Shown piece after piece: positions 48,214 through 58,160 of a DNA stretch of 64,000 nucleotides. The translations under genes were made by a program, and so were the position numbers. The stretch is from Escarpia spicata (taxonomy: Eukaryota > Annelida > Polychaeta > Sabellida > Siboglinidae), in assembly GCA_963995525.1 (NCBI GenBank), contig OZ023207.1:36067792-36131791 (forward strand). The letters are read 5' to 3'. Under the pieces are notes generated by a model. It was not told the DNA's origin, made no database searches, and saw only the letters and a list, made by a program, of their open reading frames with translations. Positions within the stretch are counted from its first letter, which is position 1. Every line of letters starts with the position of its first letter.

Positions 48214-49960
48214 TTAGTGGCATCCGTCGGTCACAAGTGGCCATGGTTCTGCGCCCTGAAAAGTCAGTTGGCACTGGAACAGCGCCTGTTGTGACTGCAG
48301 GCCGATGCGGGAGTGACAGTCTGCAGGTGGAGCTTGCTGGCCGTTTATGCGTCTCACACTCCGTTCGTCTGACGCAAGTTGCAACTTCTTTTCCCCTCTG
48401 CGCAGGCTGCTATTCAGTTCCTGTCTCCAGCGGGAGCGATCGTGGGCAAGGTCTTCCCATCCGTCAATGTCCATGTCAAGGGCCTTCATGTCTCATTTAC
48501 AGACATCTTTGAATCGGAGTTGGGGGCGGCCCCGAGCTCTCTTGCCTGTTGCGAGCTCGCCATATAGTAGGTCCTTGGGGATCCTGCTGTCCTGCATCCT
48601 GCGGACGTGTCCCAGCCAGCGAAGGCGACGTTGTCGTAGCAGAGTATAGATGCTGGGTGTGGCAGCAGGTCGGAAGACCTCGTTATTTGTTATGCGGTCC
48701 GACCATTTGATGCCCAGAATCCGCCTCAGGCTGCGCATGTGGAAAGTGTAGAGCCTCCTTTCTTGCCTCGAGTACAGAGTCTATGACTCGCTGCCATATA
48801 AGAGGGCACTGAGTACACAGGCTCTGTAGACAGTCATCTTGGTGTTCAGGGTCAGTTTGGCGTTGTCCCAGACCCTCTTTGAGAACCTGGCAAGCGTTGA
48901 TGTGGTTCGGCCAATCCGTCTGCTGATTTCGGAGTCCATGGAGAGGTTGTCGGTCATTGTTGAGCCGAGATATGTGAATTCCTTCACCACATCCAGCTGG
49001 TAATTGTTTATGGTGATGGCTGGCAGGCTTTCGGTGTCCTGGCTCATGATATTTGTCTTCTTTAGACTGATTGTCAGTCTGAAGACCTCGCAGGCTTGGG
49101 AGAAGCAATCCATAAGAATTTGAAAATGTTGCTCCTCGTGAGCTGTCAAGGCAGCATCATCTGCGAACAGTATGTCTCTGATGAGAACCTCACGGATCTT
49201 GGTCTTTGCTTTCAATCTGGACAAGCTGTAAAGTTTGCCATCTGTGTGGAGGTAGATTCCGTCAGTTGATGTTCTGAAGGCATGCTTTAGCATGCGTGCA
49301 AAGTAGATGCCAAAGAGGGTGGGGGCAAGCACGCACCCCTGCTTGACTCCGCTTTTCACGTCGAATGGAGTTGATGATGACCCGTCGATCTGAACGACCC
49401 CTCTCATACCTCTGTGGAATGACTGAATCACGCTCAGGAGTTTTAGTGGACAGCCGATCCTTGCGAGGGCTTTGAAGAGGCCATCGCGGCTCACGAGGTC
49501 AAAGGCCTTTGTCAGGTATACGAATGCTATGTAGAGTGACTGCTTTAGTCATCAGACCAAAATGTATAATATGTATGTAATGTAAATATTAAAAAATTTC
49601 ATGGATGGACCTGATGCCTTCTTAATTCCATCATACATACCCCTGATATTCCCTGTGTCAGATGACGTTTGGATGTTCTGGCTAAGTTGCAGCCAGTAAT
49701 TATTGGCGCAACGCCGAACAGTCTGTTGGGTTTTGTTCATTGCAGTTATAAAATGCATCCCGATCGTTTTGCTTGGATCACTCTTGAACTTGATGAGAGT
49801 AGAGTGTTTGGCCTCAACGGTTCCATGACAGTGATATTCGCTTCGTACCAGTCAATGTTTGTCCGCTCTTTTTTGCGTAATGTTGTGAGTGCAGTATTAT
49901 ATCATAGCATCGGAAAGCGTGTTCCATTTCGCTTGCGCATTTTGAGCTGTGTCGTTTGAG
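48214..49960 (-). pseudogene. LINE with GVKQGC-type RT and zinc-finger-like tail, minus
   Basis: Upstream part: TVRRCANNYWLQLSQNIQ and TGNIRGMYDGIKKASGP (49758-49600). Then an internal deletion removes the RT fingers, replaced by about 50 bp. Then one frame from 49546 to 48214: LYIAFVYLTKAFDLVSRDGL, SGVKQGCVLAPTLFGIYFA, DILFADDAALTAHEEQ, ISLKKTNIM, FTYLGSTMTDNLSMDSEISR, YGSES(stop)TLYSRQERRL, RLRWLGHVRRMQDSRIPKDL, GRPQLRFKDVCK(stop)DMKALD, DCHSRIGLQSQ. The TAG replaces an expected Trp and the TGA an expected Arg (CGA, a CpG-type change). A relatively young copy, dead through deletion and two nonsense codons. Confidence 0.9.
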
Positions 49961-50061
49961 ATATATATATATTATTGATTCTTCTCTGGGTAGGCAGTGC
50001 GGCTGACATTGATACGTGTACGATATTTCTGTTTGGAGTGAAATCTAACCCTAGTACAAAC
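49961..50061. other. short link between LINE and PLE
   Basis: A TA run and unique sequence. It does not resume the LINE cut at 53282, so that LINE was either deleted on this side or the PLE landed at its end. Confidence 0.4.
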
Positions 50062-50699
50062 CGCTAATATCTTATTCTGGCCCCCGGATAGTTTTGTATT
50101 TCGACAGATTTATCACCCACCTTTTTAGCTGTGTTCCGGTAAGGTCAACTTCGTTTGTTCTGTCTCTCTTCGCTTCCAAGCGCCGAATTTGTTGTTGGTG
50201 GCGCCATGTTGTTTTCTCATGCGTACTCTCGCTGACATGCGCGGTGTGGCGCGTGACGTTTTGTTGTTCTTCCCTTGACAACGAAGTAAACAGCTTCGTT
50301 TCTAGGGCGAGTTTCTTCTCTTTAAACGTGTCCAATTTGTTGTTTATGACACGTATTCTCTCTCTCACTAGTTCCTTCCTGGCTTTGTCCACTATTCTCC
50401 TCGCATTCGTCGTGTTTATCGGGCATTTCAGACTGAGACTGGGAGGTGCGGCGCGAAACCTTTCTGGTCAATTGTTCGAGTTTCCTCACGTCTTTGACAC
50501 ATTCTTGTCCATACTTTGTCCTAAGATTACTGAACATTCTTCAGGATAGTTCGTTTTCAAATTCGAAACTTTCATTTTTCATATCCAAGAATCATGTTAA
50601 ATTACCTGGTAGAGGCTTTCGTTGACGTGTCACGTCGACTTCATCAGTACCTATGACGCTGAATGACGTCATCGTACACGTGAGGCAGTTCGTAATTGC
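50062..50699 (-). repeat. downstream pseudo-LTR of the PLE
   Basis: 638 bp copy of the upstream repeat. Its top end overlaps the last codons of the polyprotein (GNYELPHVYDDVIQRHRY). The 47-bp net deletion breaks the N-terminal frame it would encode. Left end diverges from the partner below CGCTAATATC at 50062. Confidence 0.9.
50617..50647 (-). ncRNA. hammerhead-ribozyme-like motif, downstream pseudo-LTR
   Basis: Identical core to the upstream copy: CTGATGA (50647-50641), stem II, GAAA (50620-50617). It lies immediately after the polyprotein stop codon. Confidence 0.6.
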
Positions 50700-53094
50700 C
50701 CTCGTCTCTGTTGATGGGTGTTTGGGTTTTTCTGATCCAGATGGCTTCCTTGATTTGCCGAATTCTTCTGTTGGGTTCTTTGTCAACAATTTTCACTCCC
50801 TCCCAGTCTATGATATGGTTTTCAGTTGTCGCATGGTCTGTAAGGGCGGATTTATTGATGGTAGACATCAATCTTTTTTTTCCTTGTGTATTTCTAATTT
50901 TTCGTGTTGTCTACGTCCTTTCTGTGTTCCTCCAGTCTTGTTTTGAGTAGTCTTCCTGTCTCCCCAATGTATTCCCCACCACAATTCTTGCACGGTATTT
51001 GGTACACCAGTTCGCCCTGTTCTTCTAGCTGTACTTTGTCCTTGGGATGTACCAACAGGTGTCTGAGGGTGGTGTGGGGACGCATGGCCGTTGCTACTCC
51101 ATATTTTTTCAGTACTCGATGTACTCTCTCCGATACCCCCTCTATGTATGGGATGACTACTTGGCTCCGATAGATTTTGTCCTTAGTCTTTTTGTTGGTC
51201 TTTTTCTTCTTACTGCTATCTGTCGCCTTTTTCAAGGCCCACGACGAATAGCCACATACTCTTAGAGCTCCTCTCAGGTGTTCCACCTCTTCTTTCTTGT
51301 CCCCCTCCTCCGAAGTTATTGTCTCACACCTGTTCATAAGGGTTTTGACAACTCCCAACTTCTGATGTTTGGGGTGGTGGGATGCAAAATTCAGGTATTG
51401 GTCAGTGTGCGTCTTCTTCCTGTACACTGTGGACTTCACACTGCCATCTTCCTTTCTGGTGAACTTTGCATCCAAGAAGGGCATGCTGTTGTTCTCTTCG
51501 TCTTCCCGTGTGAAAATGATGCTACCTGTGGGGTCTACAGTGTTCATGTGTTGTTGTAATTTCTTTGCCTTTCCTGTGTGTACCAGGCAAATTGTATCGT
51601 CCACATATCGCTTCCAGTTTCTCGGTTGGCAATCGACTGGTGCTGTGGCTATGATTTTCTGCTCCAGGTCCTCCATGTACAGGTTCACAACAATGGGGGA
51701 CACTGGACTGCCCATGGCTACCCCAAACTTCTGTTGGTAAATTTCTCCTCCAAATCTGAAGTATGTTGTCTCCAAGACAAATTTCAACAACTCCATGATG
51801 TCGTCTACGTTTATATTTGTTCTCTTCTTTAGTGTCTTGTCATTCTCTAGTCTTTTTCTGATGACTTTGCAAGCTTCTCTGATTGGGGTCTTCGTGAACA
51901 GTGACACAACGTCATATGACACAAATGATTCTCCTTCTTCCATTCTCAGCTTTGTCATTTCTTTCACCAATTCTTGTGAATTTTCCGTATGGTGTTCTGT
52001 TTTTCCAACAAGTGGTTGTAGTATGTTGGCCAATTCTCTGGAGACTCTGTATGCTATTGTCTGTGTGTAGTCGACAATTGGTCTGAGTGGCACCTTCTCC
52101 TTGTGGATTTTTGGTGATCCATACATCCGTGGTACTTTTTCTAGCGTAGGATATAAGTACCAGTACTGATCTTTGGTGTTCTTCCCCTCCTTCTCCAAGG
52201 AATTTACCATTCTGATGAGTTCTGCCTTATATTTCTTGGTCGGATCCTTCTTTAACTTCTCATATGTCGCTTCGTCACTTAGCATTTCTTTCATTTTGTC
52301 CTGGTATTCTTTCGTTTCCATGATGACTGTGGCCTTTCCCTTGTCCGCTGGGAGTATGGTGATGGACTTCTCCTTCTGCAGCTCTTTCAAGGCTGTTCTT
52401 TCTTGTCTGGTTAGGTTCTGTTTTGGAACTTTTGCTGATTTCAGAACTCCCGCGATATCTGCACGAAGTTTGTCTTTTTGTTCTTGTGGTAGTTTCCATG
52501 TCGCTTGTTCTGCCGCTACGACGAACTCCTCGGTTGGTACTTTTTTGGCGTTACCGCGTAATTTAGTCCCTTCGCTAATATCTTATTCTGGGCCCCGGAC
52601 AGTTTGTATTTCGACAGATTTATCACCCACCTTTTTAGCTGTGTTCCGGTAAGATCAACTTCGTTTGTTCTGTCTCTCTTCGCTTCCAAGCGCCGAATTT
52701 GTTGTTGGTGGCGCCATGTTGTTTTCTCATGCGTACTCTCGCTGACATGCGCGGTGTGGCGCGTGACGTTTTGTTGTTCTTCCCTTGACAACGAAGTAAA
52801 CAGCTTCGTTTCTAGGGCGAGTTTCTTCTCTTTAAACGTGTCCAATTTGTTGTTTATGACACGTATTCTCTCTCTCACTAGTTCCTTCCTGGCTTTGTCC
52901 ACTATTCTCCTCGCATTCGTCGTGTTTATCGGGCATTTCAGACTGAGACTGGGAGGTGTTACATTGATGTCTTTGCAACGTAGCGTAAATACAAGGTGAT
53001 TTCTGTGGCGCGAAACCTTTCTGGTCAATTGTTCGAGTTTCCTCACGTCTTTGACACATTCTTGTCCATACTTTGTCCTAAGATTACTGAACAT
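50644..53094 (-). pseudogene. PLE polyprotein: reverse transcriptase plus GIY-YIG endonuclease
   Basis: About 810 codons in three frame pieces. Piece 1 (53094-52547): MFSNLRTKYGQ, a basic helical region (ERIRVINNKLDTF, WRHQQQIRRLEAK), KYKLSGAQNKILAKGLNYAV. A missing A in the run opposite 52541-52546 shifts frame. Piece 2 (52540-50894): VPTEEFVVAAEQATWKLP, SITILPADKGKATVIM, KVPRMYGSPKIHK, VPLRPIVDY, FVSYDVVSLFTKTPI, GVAMGSPVSPIVVNLYMEDL, RYVDDTICL, MPFLDAKFTR, then nuclease core QIPCKNCGGEYIGETGRLL and TRLEEHRKDV, stop TAG at 50894. Piece 3, after an extra A in the run opposite 50874-50881: STINKSALTDHATTENHIID, WEGVKIVDKE, EAIWIRKTQTPINRDEGNYE. Catalytic motifs look intact. Three small lesions only. 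Confidence 0.9.
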
Positions 53095-53256
53095 TCTTCA
53101 GGATAGTTCGTTTTCAAATTCGAAACTTTCATTTTTCATATCCAAGAATCATGTTAAATTACCTGGTAGAGGCTTTCGTTGACGTGTCACGTCGACTTCA
53201 TCAGTACCTATGACGCTGAATGACGTCATCGTACACGTGAGGCAGTTCGTAATTGC
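52573..53256 (-). repeat. upstream pseudo-LTR of the PLE
   Basis: 684 bp, nearly identical to 50062-50699 apart from a 48-bp segment (52959-53006) missing there. Contains the hammerhead-like motif, the start codon and the first 165 or so codons. Confidence 0.9.
53174..53204 (-). ncRNA. hammerhead-ribozyme-like motif, upstream pseudo-LTR
   Basis: Minus strand: CTGATGA (53204-53198), stem II AGTCGACGT/ACGTCAAC with a GAC loop and one C-A mismatch, then GAAA (53177-53174). Downstream GCCTCTACCAGGTA could give a short CCT/AGG stem III before a TA cleavage site. Stem I is not clear. PLEs are known carriers of such ribozymes; self-cleavage here is inferred. Confidence 0.6.
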
Positions 53257-53281
53257 AATTACGAACTGCCTCACGTGTACG
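53230..53281. repeat. perfect 52-bp palindrome at the PLE 5' end
   Basis: The first 26 bp of the PLE unit (CGTACACGTGAGGCAGTTCG then TAATTG on the plus strand, 53230-53255) are followed at once by their exact reverse complement (53256-53281), with no loop. Beyond 53281 the sequence is LINE RT. This fits a snap-back or inverted partial copy made during insertion. Confidence 0.95.
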
Positions 53282-54170
53282 AATTTAAACACAGTACTGA
53301 CTTGTGAGAAATAATTAATATATACAATGAATAATAGTGCACCTAATATTAAAACCTGTGGAACCCCCGTGTTAACGGGTAATATATGTTATTGTATGTC
53401 ATCGATTTGTACAAGTTGTTCACGGTTTAATAAATAACTCTGTAATAATTTGAACGCTATAGGTTCCAGGCCATAATATTTTAATTGTGTAAATGGGATT
53501 GTGTGGTCAAGAGTATTGAATACTTTCGATAAATCACTAAAATATACTGAGGGGTAGTTGATTCTTATCCAATTGTGTGTCACTATTTCTAGAGCTGCAA
53601 ATTCAGTTGAATGGTGTGGTCTGAAGCAATATTTGTTTTCTGAGAGTAGTGTTGTATTTGTTAAACATTTGAATAATTAAAATGATTATTCATAATTCTT
53701 TCGAGGACGTTTGAGATAACAGGCTGAAGGGATATAGGTATGTAATTATTGAATGACGTGGGATCATTTTTGAAATATTGGAATTATTTTTGCTAGTTTA
53801 ATTTTGTCAGGAAATTATCCTGTATTCAATATTTGATTTAATAATAATGTTGGAGGTTGAACAATTTCTGGTTCTAAAAATGTCAGTAATTTGCTTGAAT
53901 TTCCTCAAAACCACAGCTGTTTTTTGTGCGATTGCTGATTATTTGTGATACAGTTTCCTCTGTAATTTCTGTGAACCTAAATCTAGTCGTAGTCTTGTTT
54001 TTTTTTAAACATAGAAGCATATTTTGCATATGTACATAATATTCCTTCAGGAGGATTAGGGCCTATTTTTGTAAATTACTTATTAAATCCATTCGCTATG
54101 TCATGCTTGTTCGTAGATATTCTATCATTATGTTTAAACATGTTGGTATCCTTGTGCTTTCTTCCTGTCT

Positions 54171-54201
<31 letters not shown>

Positions 54202-55275
54202 GTATATATACACACATTCATTAATTGTTTCCCATGTATTTGCTACGTTGGATTTGTGTTTGTCGAATAGTTGTTCACAATATAATATATGTTTTTGCTT
54301 CACGAATGTTCTTTTTAAGCATTGTGAAGTATGTTATTAGATTAGTGTGACAAGTGGTATATTCTGCAAAGTCTGGCTGTGACATCTTCAAATGTTTGTA
54401 TGTTTTACTTACGTATTTAATTGATCTTAATAAGCCTCTCGAAATCCAGGCTGACTTTTATAAATCTATATTGATTAACTTTTACAACTTTAAATGGTAC
54501 GTGTATATTTTACTCGTTTGTATTATTTGTTATATAATGTTTTAATGTTATAATTCAAATTTGTATCAGTGTTGGGGCTCTTGTTAGTATTAGTATTATT
54601 ATCATTATCCATTTTTCTTAATATCCATGTGCTGCCATGTGTTTCTTTGTTGTTTTTGTATTTGTTTGTTTGTTGTACAGTATATTGCATCCACTAAGAT
54701 AAAATAGGGTTGGTGATTAGAGAATTGTTTTACAAGAATACCTGCTGTGCTTTTTAGAATTGTTTTGACAGCAAAATAATTATTTATATTAACGTACCGT
54801 GTCTTTCTGAAAATCTAGTTGAGAGTGTGATTTGGGGATACATGTTATGTGATGTGAGAAGGTCAAAGAAGTAAATTTTCATTTAGCTTGAGCAGGTTTA
54901 TGTTGTAATCAGCGGCAATGATTAAATCGTGTTTTATTTGGTATAAAGAAGACAGCATCGTTGAAATAAATGATATTAAAATATATCGAATTATCACTGG
55001 TTTGTTCATGCCACCCTCGCTTACTTTAATAATTAATCCTACCCAAAGGCCATAATAGTTTATATTTTGAATAATTTCGTATGCATATTTCGAATCTACC
55101 TATATTATTAATCATCCCTTTTACTGCATGTTCCCCTGTATAATGCAATTAAATCCGTCCAGCTGAAAATGTGAAATGGCATCATGGTTAGCTATACAGC
55201 TCTCTTGCAGGCATATGACACTAAGTTTAACATGTTTTGTCTCGACGAATGCCTCTATGTCGGTAATTATTAATA
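53282..55275 (-). pseudogene. older LINE ORF2, minus, cut by the PLE
   Basis: From 55270 down: DIEAFVETKHVKLSVICLQE (endonuclease start, QESC where QESW is usual), HFQLDGFNCIIQGN, HDLIIAADYNINLLKLNEN, then RT blocks DKHKSNVANTWETINE, IDIANGFNK-like, VYFSDLSKVFNTLDHTIPF, LKYYGLEPIAFKLLQSYLLN and TGVPQVLILGALLFIVYIN. It stops just before the expected YADD, at the PLE palindrome. A TA microsatellite (54165-54200) lies in frame inside the coding region. Same broad clade as LINE copies A-D but more diverged. Confidence 0.85.
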
Positions 55276-55843
55276 GATCGAATATTTTAATTTATTTTTG
55301 CTTTTTAGCATAATATACTAAATGCACCTGCATCTGAATATGATATCACTTGCATATGATTCAATTCGTTAATTTAAGTTGTATTACAATACACACAAAC
55401 TAATTATATGTCATTTGCTTACGCACGCTGATCTTAAAATATAACGATATATAATAATAATAATGTTAAGCAAATATAACATCAACAAGTAGTCATTGAA
55501 ATATTTAATGGTAAGCACAGAACATAACAAAACTAATTATCTGACATTTGCTTACACATACTGATCATAGTAGATTCTACAAAAAAAGAACATAACAATA
55601 CGCACTATCCTCTTGCAGTTGTCTAGTAAGTGTTCAAAACCCTCATGGCATGTATTTCACACTGTGAGATCACGCACCTCTCAAGGCTTGTGGTGGAGGT
55701 TCATCTCGTGATCCTCTCGTTGGTTGTCAGGTGGAGCCGCTGTACCCTTACGATGCCGATTCTTCTTAGTTTGGCTGGAGGACGTGCTCATGTCACTCAG
55801 GTTCCCAGATTCGCTGCTGGAGGAATTCGAGTCGTATCGGTTT
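55276..55843. other. inter-ORF stretch of the older LINE
   Basis: AT-rich on the left, GC-richer with a plus-strand open frame on the right that is antisense to ORF1. No independent gene supported. Confidence 0.45.
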
Positions 55844-56060
55844 TTAAGTGTACTTCTTTGTACATGTCTCGTAAGCGTTCTGCATTTCTTTGATTACATC
55901 CGTCTTCGATTTGAAGATTACTTTGCCCGCGTAATTCCAGCAGTCCGCAATCTTGCTTTCCTTTTTGAGCAGATGTGTTATGTATGCGAGCGATGCCCGT
56001 TTCGCTGTGAGATCATAGCTTACGTATATTTGTGTATCATGATGATGGTTGTTAAGAAGA
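55844..56060 (-). pseudogene. C-terminal ORF1 remnant of the older LINE
   Basis: Minus frame reads QIYVSYDLTAKRASLAYITH, LLKKESKIADCWNYAGKVIF, KSKTDVIKEM then stop at 55844. This matches IYINEDLTYLRTQARQLKK and CWTFNGKVLIKD in the ORF1 relic at 22.3 kb. The distance to ORF2 (about 0.6 kb) fits one element. The long plus-strand frame 55724-56128 is its antisense shadow. Confidence 0.7.
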
Positions 56061-56849
56061 CCTTAGCTTCGTGCGGGCGGGTAATAAATTACATTCATAG
56101 TCAGGAATATATACTTACAACATTCTGAAATAAAACTTCAGGGCAATATGTTTGTGTTTCACTGGTTGTGTCCTATTACGTCAAATACTAAATTAATGTT
56201 TAATTAAACTTTGAACTAATTTTAAAGTATTGAAATTTATCTTTGATAAAAAATATCAATTGATATAGAAATTAAGAGACTCCAACTTTAAACATATATT
56301 ATATAGCTAATGTGGCTGCATGTAGTTTTGTGCTGGCGCGTTTTGTTGATCATTAAAACTTTTTCTTAGTTTCATCATTTCTAAACATCTTTATTTTCTA
56401 TGTTATACTTGTAACATTAACCGATTGGACGTTACACCACAAGGAAACTTTTTTTGGAACATCATGTTCAGAATGTTCATTCTCATAGCAAAAATGTATA
56501 ATTTCTTAAACTTACATAATGATAGCATAATGCATGACGCCCTAATATTGGGTAGTGCTCCTGGGGAAATGAATACAAAACATATATTCTCCCACAATCC
56601 TGTTAAGTACTCATTTCTTCGACGTGCGTTTCCCGCGTATGAAATTGGATTGTGTGTATTACCAATATTAACATCGCGCATATTTGCATTTAAAAATATT
56701 TTCCAAAAAGAATATACAAGCAGTTTTATTTATGTGATAATGTGCTATATGATTACACCTCCTTTAAATATAATTTTGTTTTATTTATTCATCATAACAA
56801 TGTTATTGTAAGGCCTCTAAGGCTATTTATTAATTTAAAAATAAACAAA
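56061..56849. other. no gene supported
   Basis: AT-rich. A 128-codon plus frame (56425-56811) rich in Phe, Ile, Met and Leu has no recognisable domain. Confidence 0.4.
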
Positions 56850-58160
56850 GAAACGTGCAAAAAGCAAAGCATGTCCCTGTACATAGCGTTCATCGACCTG
56901 ACCAAGACTTTTGATCTTCTCAGAAGAGATGTACTCTTCCGACTGCTTGATAAGATCGACTGTCCTTCTAAGCTTCGCAGGGTGATGGTCACCTTCCAGG
57001 AGAACATGAAGGGCACATTTGAGTATGGTAGATCGACGTCTCGACCCATCCCCGTCTGCAGTGGCGTCAAACAAGGCTGCGTCCTCGCTCCAACGCTGCT
57101 TGGAATCGTATTCTCACTGATGCTGCCTTATGACTATGACTCTTCTTCAGACGACATTTACATGCACACCAGATCTGATGGGAAGCTGTTCAACCTGGCA
57201 CGTATGTGTGCCAAAACAAAGGTGACATAGGTGTGCATCAGGGAGCTGCTGTTTGCGGATGACGTCCGACTCAAGAGATGCCCACCTGAGGATGGTTAAT
57301 CACTATACACATGCCTACAGAAAGTCCAGATTCACCGTCAGCCTGAAGAAGATGAAAGTCGTTGCAGGGGATGCCAGCCAAGCCCCCTTTGTCAAGATCA
57401 ATGATCACACCCTGGATAGAGTAAAATACTTCACCTATCTCGGGTCTCCAGCAACCTTTCGCTGAACACTGCATTAAACAGGCACACCGGAAAAGCTGCA
57501 GTCACTATGGCCAAGCTGACCAAAAGAGTACGAAAACAAAATGCTTACTGAGAACACCAAGATGAGAGTCTACCAGGCTCATGTGCTGAGCACCCTTTTC
57601 TACGGCAGAGAATCATGGATCACCTACATGCGCCAGGAGCGAAGTCTCACCACTTTCCACATGCGGTGCCTCAAACGAACCTTTGGTATCATCTGGCAGG
57701 ACCGCGTATCCTATAGCGATCCCCAGGATATATTCACCGCTGGATGGGCCACGTACGGCGCATGGAGGACGGCCGCTTGCGGAAAGACATCCTCTCGCCA
57801 CTGGCATGAGGCCAGTGGGACGCCCAACCCTCAGATCCAAGGACATCTCCACAAGCACGACCTGAAGGTCTGCGACATCTGCTCTAAAGACTGGGAGGCA
57901 ATTGCTGAATATCGCACTGCTTAGCGTCTGGCTCTATACAGAGACATTGGGTGGGCTGACAGAAAGAGACAACAGCATGCGGTTGAGAAGAGGATGTGAC
58001 GCAAACAACAAACTGCACCACCAATGTCATCTTGATTCATCTGCTCTGCTTGCGGCAGGGACTGCACAGCCATAGCGGATGCTGGCACATCACCAGACAC
58101 TGAAAACAGGGGGCATCGGCATGGTCTCTTGAGACTACACTTTGCCTACTACAGGTAACT
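56850..58160 (+). pseudogene. LINE with GVKQGC-type RT, plus
   Basis: Same family as 48214-49960. Blocks: QSMSLYIAFIDLTKTFDLLR, CSGVKQGCVLAPTLLGI, DIYMHTRSDGKLFNLARM, a stop, ELLFADDVRL, FTVSLKKMKVV, VKYFTYLGS, TKMRVYQAHVLSTLFYGRES, QERSLTTFHMRCLKRTFGI, then loss of frame through the GHV-RM segment, ending in ICSACGRDCTAIAD near 58030, a Cys-rich finger-like tail. FADD is intact. At least four frame breaks. It starts inside the RT (5' truncated). Confidence 0.85.

Larger units (their letters stand above)
50062..53281 (-). mobile_element. Penelope-like element, nearly full length
   Basis: Structure on the minus strand: 26-bp inverted end (53281-53256), upstream pseudo-LTR (53256-52573) that also encodes the N-terminus, RT-GIY-YIG frame to 50644, and a partial second unit or downstream pseudo-LTR (50699-50062). 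One unit is about 2.56 kb. This partial tandem arrangement, the RT type (YVDD), the C-terminal GIY-YIG nuclease and the hammerhead-like motifs are all PLE hallmarks. The two pseudo-LTRs are almost identical, so insertion was recent compared with the other elements. It adjoins an older LINE whose RT is cut at 53282. Confidence 0.92.

Noticed and set aside
50094..52652. Long plus-strand Phe/Ser/Cys-rich frames (for example 50094-50549, 52173-52652)
   Set aside because: Shadows opposite the PLE coding strand.
52959..53006. Idea that the 48-bp difference between PLE repeats is an intron
   Set aside because: No GT-AG or AT-AC ends on either strand.
55724..56128. 134-codon plus frame with apparent membrane-like stretches
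   Set aside because: Opposite strand encodes a recognisable LINE ORF1 C-terminus.
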